Assembly: GCA_017937285.1 (NCBI GenBank)
Contig: JAGBDU010000009.1
Span: 1 to 64,000 of the forward strand
DNA: 64,000 nt
Reading direction: 5' to 3'
DNA from: Clostridia bacterium
GTDB lineage: Bacteria; Bacillota; Clostridia; TANB77; CAG-508
In this document: positions 1 through 10,400 of the stretch, in pieces
Position numbering within the stretch: position 1 is the first letter of the stretch
Layout of the letters: each line of letters starts with the position of its first letter
Program-made: the position numbers and the translations under genes
The notes under the pieces: model-generated
Databases searched by the model: none
What the model saw: the letters and a program-made list of their open reading frames with translations, nothing else
What the model was told of the DNA's origin: nothing

Positions 1-16
1 ATTATTAATTAATTAA

Positions 17-1027
17 TTATTTATTTATTTGTCTTTTTTTCATCAAACGAATATCATCACCAAAAAATCTACAAATATTGTAATTACCAATTAATCTAGA
101 CACTATTCTTTCATCATATGTTTTAAATAAATTTTGAATATTTAAATTCGTTGAGATTATAGTTTTTGTTATTTTATTGTTTTGATTTAATAATCTGGTA
201 TTAATAATGTTGAATAATTCAGAAAACTTCATATTATTCATACATTCAGTACCCAAGTCATCAATGATTAATAAATCTACATCTAATAAACTATTATAAA
301 TAGAACTATCTGTTTTTCCAAATCTATAATTGATAATAGTATCAAGCATTACAGGTGATGTTTGATATAATACATTTTTTCCTTGTTTTAATAATTCATT
401 GGCTATGCAACCAGAAATAAAAGTTTTTCCTAAACCAGTATTTCCAGTAAAAAGAAGGTTTTTTTCATTTTGATTATCAAAATTTGATATAAAATTAAAT
501 GCTATTTTTTTTATAATTTCAATATTATCTCTAGGTGAAATATCAGAATTATACTTTTCTTTATCCACAGTTTCAGAATAAAATGTGGATAAAAAGTTTT
601 CAAATTTATGATTTTCAATGTTAAAAGTATTAGATTTATTATACTCAATATTAAATAATTGTTGTTTTAAGCAATTACACATTTTTGTGTTATAATTATC
701 TGTTATATAACCAGTATCATTACAGTGTTTACAGTCATATATTGGCAATAAATAATTTTCATCATTAGTTATTGATAATAAAAGTTCTTTTTTTTCTTTT
801 TTTAATTTTTCTATTTCTTTTCTTAAATTATCTAAATATTCAAAATCATTTGAATTTATTAAGTTTTTTGAAGCAGAAATTGATAGTGTACTTAGTTGAT
901 TATCTATTTCCGAAAATCTAGGGTTATTTTTATATAATTCTTCTTTTCTTTTTTCTGCTTCTGCCATTTTTTTATTTCTTTTATTTTCATACATAATTAA
1001 TAATGATTTTAGAATTGTAGTATTCAT
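17..1027 (-). CDS. DnaC/DnaI-like replicative helicase loader (AAA+ ATPase)
   Basis: AAA+ ATPase of the DnaC/DnaI type, expected to load the replicative helicase at origins and restart sites in the cytoplasm. The 336-residue product has a coiled-coil-rich N-terminus, a CxxC...CxC zinc-binding cluster near residues 100-120 (CKHC and CNC), a Walker A motif GNTGLGKT near residues 193-200 and a Walker B motif LLIIDDLG. An SxxNL-type sensor region follows. Length fits the clostridial DnaC family. It is the second gene of a minus-strand pair; the DnaD-like gene lies 21 bp upstream, so the two are probably co-transcribed as a primosome operon. Family assignment is secure; the exact helicase partner is inferred. 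Confidence 0.93.
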   Translation of the reverse strand: MNTTILKSLLIMYENKRNKKMAEAEKRKEELYKNNPRFSEIDNQLSTLSISASKNLINSNDFEYLDNLRKEIEKLKKEKKELLLSITNDENYLLPIYDCKHCNDTGYITDNYNTKMCNCLKQQLFNIEYNKSNTFNIENHKFENFLSTFYSETVDKEKYNSDISPRDNIEIIKKIAFNFISNFDNQNEKNLLFTGNTGLGKTFISGCIANELLKQGKNVLYQTSPVMLDTIINYRFGKTDSSIYNSLLDVDLLIIDDLGTECMNNMKFSELFNIINTRLLNQNNKITKTIISTNLNIQNLFKTYDERIVSRLIGNYNICRFFGDDIRLMKKRQINK

Positions 1028-1048
1028 AATAAAACCTCTTTCATTAAT

Positions 1049-2026
1049 TTAATTATTTGGAGTAAAGTTATTTGCGTAAAAGTTATTTAAATCATTATAA
1101 TTTCTTTGATCATAATTAGAATATCCGTTAGCTTTTTCTAAAGTTTTTATATTTTTGTTTTTCTCTTTCATTTGTATTAAAAAGTTTTGGACATCATCAG
1201 TTGTTTTTAAATTTCTGTCATGCCAGTCTGTTAGTAATTTATCTAAATAATCGAAGTTTGGATTAGACTTAGATGTGGTCTTTTTTAATGCTATTTCTAT
1301 TACATCTAAATTATATCCGTAGTCAATATTCCATTTTTCAATATAGCTTTCTTCATATTGAGATAAATTCCTAATAATACCAAGTTTTTTTGATATTGTT
1401 TTTTGAAGTGAATTTAATTTTTCTTGTTTTTCATAATATTTATCTAAATCATTAAATGTTTTTATATTATTTTTGAACCATGCTTCTGCTACTGTTTGGA
1501 TGTAGTTTCTATGTAGTGCAGATCTATTAAAACAATAGCGAAATAGAGCAATCATAACTTCTTCATCAAAAGAGTATTTTTTAAACCATAAATCAATATC
1601 ACTGTACCAAGATGGTGACATGACTCCTTGAAAAAACTCGTTATTAATATTCTCTATTGCTTTGGCTCTATATTTATTTTGGGCTACTTTTTTTAATTCT
1701 TCTGGTGAAGATGTTATTTTCGGATTATAAAGTTTATGCAATTCAATTTCTTGAATATTGTTAAGTATGTATCCTGTATTTTTTTTAGTTATTAGCCCTT
1801 CTTCTTCTAAATATTTTATACTTTCTTGTATTGTTTTTAGAGGTAATTCTAATTTTTTAGAAAGATCATTTAGTTTAATATCTTTGTTGTATTTGGCTAA
1901 AAATGTCATATATAAATAAATCTTTAAACAATCACCACTAATTTGAGAAAGGTATTCGGTAAAAAATACATCTGGTATATTAGTAGATGAAAAAAGTAAA
2001 GATGAATCGTTTTGTTCTAATTTCAT
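1049..2026 (-). CDS. DnaD-domain replication initiation protein
   Basis: DnaD/DnaB-type primosomal protein that in Firmicutes helps recruit the helicase loader to DNA. The N-terminal half is a winged-helix domain (short helices with LSKKLELPLKTIQESIKYL, a recognition-helix pattern). The C-terminal half carries two DnaD-like helical segments, including the YEESYIEKW-type motif typical of the DnaD C-terminal domain. The reading frame opens at 2062, but I chose the ATG at 2026 because a G-rich ribosome-binding site lies just before it (AGGGGGG on the minus strand). It is directly upstream of the DnaC-like loader, the usual clostridial arrangement. Confidence 0.9.
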   Translation of the reverse strand: MKLEQNDSSLLFSSTNIPDVFFTEYLSQISGDCLKIYLYMTFLAKYNKDIKLNDLSKKLELPLKTIQESIKYLEEEGLITKKNTGYILNNIQEIELHKLYNPKITSSPEELKKVAQNKYRAKAIENINNEFFQGVMSPSWYSDIDLWFKKYSFDEEVMIALFRYCFNRSALHRNYIQTVAEAWFKNNIKTFNDLDKYYEKQEKLNSLQKTISKKLGIIRNLSQYEESYIEKWNIDYGYNLDVIEIALKKTTSKSNPNFDYLDKLLTDWHDRNLKTTDDVQNFLIQMKEKNKNIKTLEKANGYSNYDQRNYNDLNNFYANNFTPNN

Positions 2027-2052
2027 AAATATCCCCCCTAAAACATATTCAA

Positions 2053-2081
2053 AATATATCATAAAACATCGAAAAAAACAA
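2053..2081 (-). promoter_or_regulatory. Putative sigma-A promoter of the dnaD-dnaC pair
   Basis: On the minus strand a TTGTTT box (2081-2076) is followed after 17 bases by TATATT (2058-2053), about 27 bases before the chosen start of the DnaD-like gene. The -35 box is weak, so this is only a plausible promoter. Confidence 0.45.
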
Positions 2082-2140
2082 TAAATTGTAAAAAAGAAAA
2101 TAGAAAATGAGGCAAAAGAAAAATGTTGTAAAAGAATAAT

Positions 2141-2178
2141 AAAAAATATCGTAAAGTGAACTTTACGATATTTTTTTT
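2141..2178. terminator. Rho-independent terminator of the VanW gene
   Basis: Perfect 12-bp stem (AATATCGTAAAG, loop TGAA, CTTTACGATATT) at 2145-2172 flanked by A-run and T-run. It directly follows the stop of the minus-strand VanW gene and could work in both directions. Confidence 0.85.
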
Positions 2179-2194
2179 GAATAATATTATAAAA

Positions 2195-3988
2195 TTAATA
2201 TGTAACAACTACCGAAGGTGTTTCTGTTGTTTGAGATTCTGCTGGTGAATCTGGAACTGATGGAGTTTCAGGTTTAGAAGGAGTTGCAACAGTAGCAGTG
2301 CCAACAGCAACTATTTGATTGTGAGGCTTATAAGTATCTGAGTTAATAAGTGTTCTAGAAACTTCTACGCCATTTTTATAAAGAATTTTGTAAGTTTGTG
2401 TTTTACAACCATTACTTCCAGATTGCAAAACTTTTTGTGCTCCAGCAGGTAATGAATTATCATTTTGATATTGTGTAGTAAAAGGAACAGGACTTACTTC
2501 AAATGACTCTATTTTTACCTGGTAATCATCATCTGTTTTTAATCCATAAATATTAAATGAAACCCTACCGCTACCTGATGAAGCGATGATTTTTATAGGA
2601 TAGTTTCTGTTATTTTTAAATTTAAAATCTGGAGCTCCCCAAGATACAGTGGCATCTTGACCAGCTGGTACATAAGTAGGTTTAAATGTATGGTTTGATC
2701 TATCAATAATTTCTAAATTTGAAAGTAAAACAGCATTATATAATGTTGAAGATACTTGGCAAATTCCTCCACCTAGACCTGTTGTAACTTCTCCATTTAC
2801 ATAGACTCCAGCTTCTTTATATCCTCTTGCAGCAGTTCTTTGACCAACTGTATCGTTGTAAGAAAATGTTTCATTTGGCATTAGAACATAACCATTTACA
2901 GATTTTGTTGCTAACGAAATATTTGTTGAACGATTTACATTACTTGATGAATAAGTTGTTGAATAAGTTGCAAGCAAATCTGGAAAAGCTTCCTGACTTA
3001 AATTTTTTACTGTTACAGTTGGTTTTAATGTTTTTAAAGGTATTGTATAATATTCTTGCTGTTGTGCCACTATTTTTTTTGCTTCATCAAGAGTAATAGC
3101 AAAGTCTAAACCATTTTCTTCTTTGTGAATTTCATAAGGATTATTAGAAAAAGATGCGTTTACTGGCTCTTTATGTATTTCTTTATAAATTGATTCAATA
3201 TCAACACTGTCAGCTTCGAATTGTTCAACAGGAATTTCTATAAATTTAGTATTATTTAATATTGCTAAATTTATATTATTTTCTAATATATCATTTTGAA
3301 TTCGATATCCACTTGAGCTATTAGAAATTATTAAATTATTATCTTCAATTTTATAACTAGAATTAATTACTTTGTCTGGTAATTCATTATTGATATTATT
3401 TATTATAGTATTAATCGAGTCTTCATTATAACTTACAGTTGGTATTATATTTTGCTTTTTTAAATAAGTTGTAATTATTTTAAAATTATTAGCAAAAATA
3501 TTATTTTCTGATCTTCCAATAGAATAAGCAATATCAACGGAATTTTCAATATTAAATTTAGGATCTAGTGTTGAAACATTTAAAACTGTGGAATAATCAC
3601 CACGAGTTAATGTAATTTCATTAGATAAATTTCTGGCTAATTGTAAATTTAATTTTTGAATTGCTTCGTCCTTTGTTAAATTTGAAATATCGACTCCATT
3701 AATCGAAATTCCAGAAATTATTTTATTTGAGTTTGAAGTAATTAATCCAAATATAAAAGAAAGAATTGCTAAAATAATAATAATAATTCCTAATAAAAGT
3801 ATAAGAGTCGTTTTTCTTTTATTTGTGCTCTTTTTAACAGGTAATGATTTTTGATCAATTGGACCTTCTTTTTTGTTATTAATTTTTTGATGTGCATTAG
3901 CTGTTTTTAAATTTTCATTATTAATAATCTTTTCTGCCTCTAATATTATTTTTTTTTCATTTGATAATTTTGTTTCTAAATCTTTCAT
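2195..3988 (-). CDS. VanW family membrane-anchored protein with G5-like C-terminus
   Basis: Predicted cell-envelope protein: a lysine-rich cytoplasmic N-terminus, one transmembrane helix (LILLLGIIIIILAILSF), two extracellular peptidoglycan-binding-4-like regions (residues about 100-330), then the VanW domain with the characteristic NETFSYND, AAGVYVNGEV-like and GGGICQVSSTLYNA signatures, and a G5-like C-terminal domain ending in a proline/serine/threonine tail. VanW proteins occur in glycopeptide-resistance clusters and widely in Clostridia, but their biochemical role is not settled. The frame opens at 4063; I chose the ATG at 3988, which has a GGAG ribosome-binding site. It is monocistronic with its own terminator. 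Confidence 0.88.
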   Translation of the reverse strand: MKDLETKLSNEKKIILEAEKIINNENLKTANAHQKINNKKEGPIDQKSLPVKKSTNKRKTTLILLLGIIIIILAILSFIFGLITSNSNKIISGISINGVDISNLTKDEAIQKLNLQLARNLSNEITLTRGDYSTVLNVSTLDPKFNIENSVDIAYSIGRSENNIFANNFKIITTYLKKQNIIPTVSYNEDSINTIINNINNELPDKVINSSYKIEDNNLIISNSSSGYRIQNDILENNINLAILNNTKFIEIPVEQFEADSVDIESIYKEIHKEPVNASFSNNPYEIHKEENGLDFAITLDEAKKIVAQQQEYYTIPLKTLKPTVTVKNLSQEAFPDLLATYSTTYSSSNVNRSTNISLATKSVNGYVLMPNETFSYNDTVGQRTAARGYKEAGVYVNGEVTTGLGGGICQVSSTLYNAVLLSNLEIIDRSNHTFKPTYVPAGQDATVSWGAPDFKFKNNRNYPIKIIASSGSGRVSFNIYGLKTDDDYQVKIESFEVSPVPFTTQYQNDNSLPAGAQKVLQSGSNGCKTQTYKILYKNGVEVSRTLINSDTYKPHNQIVAVGTATVATPSKPETPSVPDSPAESQTTETPSVVVTY

Positions 3989-4090
3989 ATTAATCTCCAT
4001 TTTGTATAATAATATATATAATATTAAACTACAAAAACAGTTTTCTGTAAAGAAAAATTGCAAAATTAAGTGATTTTAATGTTAACTATA

Positions 4091-4118
4091 TTGAAAAGTA
4101 TGTTTTAAGTGATATAAT
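4091..4118 (+). promoter_or_regulatory. Sigma-A promoter of the M18 aminopeptidase
   Basis: TTGAAA (4091-4096), a 16-base spacer and TATAAT (4113-4118), 33 bases before the start codon of the aminopeptidase gene. Confidence 0.7.
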
Positions 4119-4151
4119 TATAACATAAATTGTTTTGAAGGGAGAGATATT

Positions 4152-5555
4152 ATGTCAGAAGGTACAGAATTACAAAAAAAATTATTTAATAATAAAAAGA
4201 ACGGATGGGAAAATTTAGATGATATAACAAAAAATGAAATATTTGATTATTGTAATTCATATATGGAATTTTTAAATAATGGAAAAACTGAAAGAGAGAT
4301 TATAAAAGAGTCAAAAAAAATTGCTCAATTAAATGGATTTACAGATATCAAAAATATAGAATATTTAAAACCTGGAGATAAAGTATACTATGTAAATAGA
4401 GAAAAAAGTATGTACTTAGCAGTGATTGGATATGATAATATAGAAAATGGAATAAATGTAATTGGTTCACATGCTGATTCACCAAGGCTAGATTTAAAAC
4501 CAAATCCTTTATATGAAGATGATGGATTTGCATTTTTTAAAACACAATACTATGGAGGATTGAAAAAATATCAATGGACAGCAATACCTCTTGCTATTCA
4601 TGGAGTAATTGTGAAAAAAGATGGAGAAAAAATAGAAATAAATATAGGTGAAGATAAAAATGACCCAATATTTGTGATAACAGATTTATTACCACATTTA
4701 GCACAAGAGCAAATGCAAAGAAAGTTATCAGAAGGTATAAAAGGAGAAGAATTAAATTTATTAATTGGAAGTATTCCATACAATGACAAAGATGTAAATG
4801 AAAAAGTAAAATTAAATATTTTAAATATTTTAAATCAAAAATATGGAATAACAGAAGTAGATTTCTTGAGTTCAGAATTAGAAATAGTTCCTGCATTTAG
4901 AGCAAGAAGTATGGGATTTGACAGTAGTATGGTTGCAGCATATGGTCAAGATGACAAAGTTTGTGTGTATACATCATTAACAGCATTGATGAATATTCAA
5001 AATCCTAAAACAACAGCAGTTTGCATAATTTCAGACAAAGAAGAGATAGGTAGTATGGGAAATACAGGAATGGAATCACAAGTGTTTGACACATTTATTT
5101 CTGAATTATTAAATAAATTAGGTGTAAATAGACCAAACTTACTAAATAAAGTATTTTGTAATTCAAAAATGCTTTCAGCAGATGTTGATGCAGGATTAGA
5201 TCCAACTTTTGCTTTTGTTGCAGAAAAAAATAATGCAGCATATTTAGGAAGAGGAATTGGACTTAATAAATATACAGGAGGAAGAGGAAAAGGTGGATCT
5301 TCAGATGCAAATGCTGAATTTGTTGCTTATATAAGAAATATGTTGGAAGCTAATAATATTCCATATCAAATATCAGAGCTAGGAAAAGTTGATTTAGGCG
5401 GTGGGGGAACTATCGCATATATACTTGCAAATAAAGGAATGGATGTAATTGATTGTGGAGTACCAGTTTTATCAATGCATGCTCCATATGAAGTTACAAG
5501 TAAATTTGATGTGTATTCAGCTTTCTTAACATATAAGGCTTTTTTTAGAATGTAA
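4152..5555 (+). CDS. M18 family aspartyl-type metalloaminopeptidase
   Basis: Cytoplasmic di-zinc aminopeptidase that removes N-terminal residues (acidic ones in characterised M18 enzymes) from peptides. Visible metal and catalytic residues: the GSHADSPRLDLK motif (His, then Asp), SDKEEIGS (catalytic Glu and ligand), the LSADVDAGLDP segment (Asp ligand) and MHAPYE near the C-terminus (His ligand). The 467-residue length is normal for the bacterial M18 group. A GGGAG ribosome-binding site precedes the ATG, and the gene has its own promoter and terminator. Confidence 0.94.
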   Translation: MSEGTELQKKLFNNKKNGWENLDDITKNEIFDYCNSYMEFLNNGKTEREIIKESKKIAQLNGFTDIKNIEYLKPGDKVYYVNREKSMYLAVIGYDNIENGINVIGSHADSPRLDLKPNPLYEDDGFAFFKTQYYGGLKKYQWTAIPLAIHGVIVKKDGEKIEINIGEDKNDPIFVITDLLPHLAQEQMQRKLSEGIKGEELNLLIGSIPYNDKDVNEKVKLNILNILNQKYGITEVDFLSSELEIVPAFRARSMGFDSSMVAAYGQDDKVCVYTSLTALMNIQNPKTTAVCIISDKEEIGSMGNTGMESQVFDTFISELLNKLGVNRPNLLNKVFCNSKMLSADVDAGLDPTFAFVAEKNNAAYLGRGIGLNKYTGGRGKGGSSDANAEFVAYIRNMLEANNIPYQISELGKVDLGGGGTIAYILANKGMDVIDCGVPVLSMHAPYEVTSKFDVYSAFLTYKAFFRM

Positions 5556-5581
5556 AATTTATAGTAAGTGAATTATTAAAT

Positions 5582-5652
5582 ATAAAACCTCAAAATATAG
5601 TGCAGTCTTTTTGGTTGAACTGTAAACATATTTTGAGGTTTTATAAAATTTT
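5582..5652 (+). terminator. Terminator of the M18 aminopeptidase gene
   Basis: Long stem: ATAAAACCTCAAAATAT pairs with ATATTTTGAGGTTTTAT across a loop of about 35 bases that itself contains a short hairpin. A T-rich stretch follows. It lies 26 bases after the stop codon. Confidence 0.75.
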
Positions 5653-5795
5653 TGTTGCATTTCAAATGAAAAAATGGAAGATTATTGTAAATCAGCTAAA
5701 AATATATTATAAATAAGAATATATAGCTAATCATAAGTTAGAATAATATAATTTTAATAATATCAAGTGTCTAAAAAAATATTACATGATGAAAT

Positions 5796-5971
5796 AAAAT
5801 TGTAATATAAATTTAAAAAAAGATATATATGGCGTATCCGTAAAGAACTTTTACAAGTATAAGAAAATGGATATTGACAGTATATATATATAAGTGAGAA
5901 TATGAATATATAACTATTACCATAATAGAAAGTAGTATCGTGTAAAAAATATATAAAGGAGGAAGAAAAAA
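5796..5971 (+). repeat. Duplicated leader copy (partner at 7224-7407)
   Basis: This stretch aligns clearly by eye with the leader of the large surface-protein gene at 7224-7407. Shared runs include the AATTGTAATATAAATTT block, the TATAAGAAAAT block, GTATATATAAGTGAGAAT, ACTATTA and AGAAAGTAGT. It contains no coding sequence of its own. It precedes the decayed paralogue, so the promoter region and gene were duplicated together. Confidence 0.8.
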
Positions 5972-6205
5972 ACGAGATTGAAAAGCTCACTAAAAAATAT
6001 AGTTATTACTCAGTTCAAAAAAAACGAAAAAAACTGCACTTAGCAAAACTTTGATAGATTATATTAATTGACCACGTACTCGCGAAGAACTAGGAGAAAA
6101 AACATTTCAATATTGTAGTAAGTTATAAAGTGTAAGTCTTAATGAAGGACTAAAAGTTATAGGAGATACGGCATTTTAAGGGAAAGCTATGATGTATAAA
6201 GTTTT
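5972..6205 (+). pseudogene. Decayed, internally deleted copy of the leucine-rich surface protein gene
   Basis: The first bases correspond to the start of the gene at 7408, but the ATG has become ACG (5972-5974) behind an intact AGGAGG site. After about 40 bases the similarity jumps to the part of the parent gene near 7815, meaning roughly 370 bp are deleted. It continues through parent positions up to about 7995 (the CACGTACTYGCGAAGAA and GAAGGACTAAAAGT blocks) before similarity ends. Several in-frame stops interrupt it. No function is expected. Confidence 0.82.
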
Positions 6206-6255
6206 AACTTAAGTTCAATAAATATAACTTAAAAATCCAAAATAGTGGAGGAAAT

Positions 6256-7134
6256 ATGAAAAAATATATAACGTTAATATTATTCATCATATTTATTTTG
6301 ATAATTATTATATATAATATATCATTAGCAAATGATGTGAAAGTATATTTTGAAAATGAACGAAATGGTTCGAAAGAAGATGAAATTTTAAATGAGGATG
6401 AATACTGTGTTGATATTTATGCAGAAACAACAGAAAAAGTAATTGGAGGATTTCAATTTCAGCTTTTATATCCTGATAATATAGAGCTAATAGATGTTGT
6501 AAGTTGGGAAGTTGGAAAGGTAGATATGAACCCATATAATGGAAAAGTAATAGGATATAAAGATGAAAATAGTCAATCAACAGCAGGAAAAGTAAGACTA
6601 TGTACATTAATATTCAAAGTATTAGAAGAGAGTGAAAATGGTTCTTATGATGTGAGGATTGATTTTAATAATAATTATTCGAAAGTTAAAGATATAAAAG
6701 GAGATACAATTGATTTAGAAAGTGACAAAGAAAACGGAAGTACTTCAGGAGGAAATACAGGTAATGCAACAGACGGAAGTACTTCAGGAGGAAATACTGG
6801 TAATGGAACAAACGGAAGTACTTCAGGAGGAAATACTGGTAATGGAACAAACGGAAGTACTTCAGGAGGAAATGCAGGTAATGGAACAAATGGAAATACT
6901 TCAGAAGAAGATATTTCTGGAATAGAAAATGGAAATAGTATAAATAAAAATATACAAAAGAATGATTCTATAAATTTGATTGAAGGAAGTGGAATTTATA
7001 GAGATGAAAATGGAGAAAATTCTATTCCTAAAACAGGAGAAGGCAGTAATGTTATAATTATAAATATGATGTTAATTACTATTACTATAGTATTAGGTAT
7101 AATATTAATTCGATATAAAGTAAAAGGTATATAG
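6256..7134 (+). CDS. Cohesin-like surface protein with Gly/Ser/Thr/Asn repeats and sortase-type anchor
   Basis: Secreted, probably wall-anchored protein of 292 residues. Residues 1-27 form a signal peptide (MKKYITLILFIIFILIIII). Residues about 29-155 look like a cohesin-fold beta domain: VKVYFEN at the start, GGFQFQLLYPDNIELI in the middle, AGKVRLCTLIFKVL near the end. Residues 161-212 are four 13-residue repeats (GSTSGGNTGNGTN). The C-terminus has IPKTGE, a transmembrane helix and a basic tail, a class A/B sortase signal variant of LPxTG. The next gene encodes a dockerin, so this protein may display it on the surface. The cohesin call rests on pattern and context, not on a profile search. 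Confidence 0.75.
   Translation: MKKYITLILFIIFILIIIIYNISLANDVKVYFENERNGSKEDEILNEDEYCVDIYAETTEKVIGGFQFQLLYPDNIELIDVVSWEVGKVDMNPYNGKVIGYKDENSQSTAGKVRLCTLIFKVLEESENGSYDVRIDFNNNYSKVKDIKGDTIDLESDKENGSTSGGNTGNATDGSTSGGNTGNGTNGSTSGGNTGNGTNGSTSGGNAGNGTNGNTSEEDISGIENGNSINKNIQKNDSINLIEGSGIYRDENGENSIPKTGEGSNVIIINMMLITITIVLGIILIRYKVKGI
6736..6891 (+). repeat. Four tandem 39-bp coding repeats
   Basis: Four consecutive 39-bp units encode GSTSGGNTGNATD, GSTSGGNTGNGTN (twice) and GSTSGGNAGNGTN, followed by a degenerate fifth start. Units two and three are identical at the DNA level, so the number of copies could vary between strains. They form a flexible linker between the cohesin-like domain and the wall anchor. 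Confidence 0.93.
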
Positions 7135-7223
7135 AGGAATCACAAATAAAAAATCAAGAACATTTAATAATAGTATTTACAATGTTAATTATCCATAAAA
7201 TAATAAGAATCTAATTTTAATAT

Positions 7224-7407
7224 TAGATAGTAAAATAAAATTGTAATATAAATTTAAAAAAAGATAGATGTAAAGTATACGTAAACAACCTTTATAAGTA
7301 TAAGAAAATAGTTGTTTACAGTATATATAAGTGAGAATATTAACATAGAACTATTATAATACTAGAAAGTAGTCTTATATACAGGAATAGAAAGGAGAAG
7401 TAAAAAA
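7224..7407 (+). promoter_or_regulatory. Leader region with a 9-bp inverted repeat, conserved with the decayed copy
   Basis: GTAAACAAC (7281-7289) and GTTGTTTAC (7311-7319) form a perfect inverted repeat separated by 21 bases. A TATAAT lies at 7355-7360. The region ends in a GGAG ribosome-binding site before the ATG at 7408. It matches 5796-5971 outside the inverted repeat. It may hold an operator or leader hairpin; the role is unknown. Confidence 0.5.
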
Positions 7408-10400
7408 ATGAGATTAAAAAAAGTAAGAAAAAGTATAGTTATATTAGCTTTAATATTATTGTATATTAGTATTATAGCCAATATAGTTATTGCAATGCAA
7501 GGGTCCATGACGGGTGTAGGTATTCCTGGATTTGGTTTTGTTAATGATGAAGATAATAATATTGTATTTGAAGGAACAACATATGATTGGGGGTTTGATC
7601 AACCAGAGACTTATGAAATAGAGGTATTAAGAATTGATACAAATAAGGAAGGAAATATACCAGATATTACTTCTTCTAATGAACCAGAATGGAGAAATAA
7701 ATTAAAGTCTGTATCGGTTGATTATACTTTATCTATAGGACAAGGTATAGAGAAAATAGGAGATAATGCTTTTGAATATATGGATAAAATTATAAAAATA
7801 GACACACTTTATAGTCAGTTCAAAAAAATTGGAAAATCTGCATTTAGAGAAACATCGATAGAGTATATTAGTTTGCCACGTACTTGCGAAGAAATAGACG
7901 AAAAAGCATTTATGAATTGTAGTAAGTTAGAAAGTGTAAGTTTTAAAGAAGGACTAAAAGTCATAGGGAATATGGCGTTTGAAAGCACAGCTATAAGGGA
8001 AATTAAATTACCAAATACGTGTGAAAAGTTAGGTTATTACGCATTTCTTGGGTGTGAAAAATTAGAAACAATAAATTTAAATGAAGGCTTAAGAGAAATA
8101 GGAATGGCAGCATTTGCAGGAACTTCTATAAAAGAGATAGAATTGCCAAGTACATGTGAAATACTACGCGATTATGTGTTTCAGGGTTGTGCAGAACTAG
8201 AAAGAGTATACTTAAATGAAGGATTAAAAGAAATAGGATGTTTAGTGTTTGCAGGAACGAATATAAAAGAAATAGAATTGCCAAATACGTGTGAAAAGAT
8301 AGGGGATTCTGCATTTAATAATTGTAAAAACTTGGAAAGAGTATATTTGAATGAAGGCTTAAGAGAAATAGGAGTGGGCGCATTTTCAGGAACGCCTATA
8401 AAAGAAATAAAATTGCCAAGTACAGTAAAAGAAATATCAGTTGGAGCATTTGAGAACTGTACAAATTTAACTGAAATAGAAATACCAAGCTCAGTAGAAA
8501 CAATACAGGGCAATCCGTTTTTGGGTTGTACTAATTTAAAAACGATAAAAATATCTGAAGAAAAAGAATATTTAATTTGGCAATTAAGAACATTGGGACT
8601 TGGAGATAAATTAGAAATAGTAGGAGACACATATTTAGAAAATGGAATTGCATATAATGGAAGTGAAATATTACAAAATAAAAAATATATTTTAGTAAAT
8701 GAAAGTAATTTAAATTTATTAAATGCAGATAAAATAACTGTAGATGAAAAATATAGCGATTTATCTATAGATGGATATATAACTTATTTAATAAAAAATA
8801 GCAACGAAAATTATTATGTATGCGAAACAGATAATCAAGGAAAGATAGTATTACTAGGGCAAACATCAACGTATAATGGTTTTTATAATGGACAAGCATA
8901 TAAAGATGGAAGAATATTAAAAGATGTTATTATAACATTACCAAAAGGAACAAACATAGATAGAAATGCAAATACATATACAAATTATGATATTATATCA
9001 GAAGATAAATTAAAAGAAATAGAGAGTTTAAAACAGGAAAATGATATATATATAATAGACCAACATGGAGAATTAAGTTCTAATATTATAGCAGATAATA
9101 AATATAATAAATTAATAGGAGATGTAAATGTAGACGGAAAAGTAGATATAACAGATATTATATACTTAAATAAATATATAGTAGGAGTAATAAAGTTTAA
9201 TAGTGAACAATTACAAGCAGCAGATTGTTATAGTGATAATGTTGTAAATAGCTTAGATTTGCTTGCGTTATTAAGGTACATTGTGGAATTAGAAAATGAA
9301 TTACCAATAAAAGAAAAAGATTCAATACAAAAGCAAGAATTTATAAATCAAATGGATGATGAATTTTATAATATGTATATAAAACCAACAAATGCTAATT
9401 TAGATTTTTTACAAATAGCAAAATTAATACATAGAGAAGTAAGAGAAGAAGCAATAAAAGAAGAAGGTAAAATGCAATATACAGATGGAAATGTAGAAAT
9501 AAAAGATGTATTTATAAATGGAAGTTTTGGAGAAGGAATAAATGAAAAAGCTTATGTGGGACTTTGTCTATACGAATATGGAATACATACTCAAAATGAA
9601 GATTTAGTAAAATATATTATGGAATATAATGAACAAGGAAATTATAAAGAATTATATAATATAACAGATGAAAAGTTAAACGAGTTAGGATGGCAAAAAA
9701 TTGAATATACAAGTAAAGAACAATTAAAAAGTGGAGATATAATTATAAGTGAAAGTGAAGTACAAATTTATAATGGAAATGGAGTATATTCATGTGGAAG
9801 TAATGAGGAAATAAGAAAGACAACAATATTAGAGTCAATAGAACCAGGAACAGGAAGGTATATTATAAGAATAGAACCAACATCTGGTAAATCTGGAGAA
9901 AATTTAGAATGGAATTTAGAAGAAGGTACGTTGCAATTAGAAGTAAAAGGAGATATTAACGAAGAACAACTTCCATGGAAGTCATCAATTAATAATATAG
10001 CAATATATAAAGTAAATGTAAATGAAGAATACTTAAGTAAGGCAATTAATGTTATTGGTAATTCAATACAAAATACTAAAAACACTAACAAAAAAACAGT
10101 AATAGTTTATTATGATAGCCTGTCAAAAGTTGTTAAGCTCGTAAAAGAACATCAGGCGATAGGTGATAAGTTAGTAAGTTCGAAATTTTCATATGCAGAA
10201 AGGAGAAGTGTAATAACCTTAATTTTCGAACCGGCTGCTAAAGATAAATTTTATGCAGATTATATTGAAGGAAAAATAAATAGCAATAATAAAGCAGATA
10301 TATTTTATGATATTAGCAAGATAATAAAAGAGAAAATAAAAGAAAATTCACAAAGTGGTAATATGGACTATAGTGACTGTGTGGGAATATGTATACCATA

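Noticed and set aside
5796-5971. Riboswitch in the duplicated surface-gene leader
   Set aside because: I could not match any known riboswitch consensus, and the only clear palindrome is not kept in the second copy.
6736-6891. CRISPR array
   Set aside because: The repeats are contiguous, coding and without unique spacers. No cas genes are present.
6686-6925. Overlapping frames in the cohesin-like repeat region
   Set aside because: They are shadows of the 39-bp tandem repeats, with no ribosome-binding site or family match.
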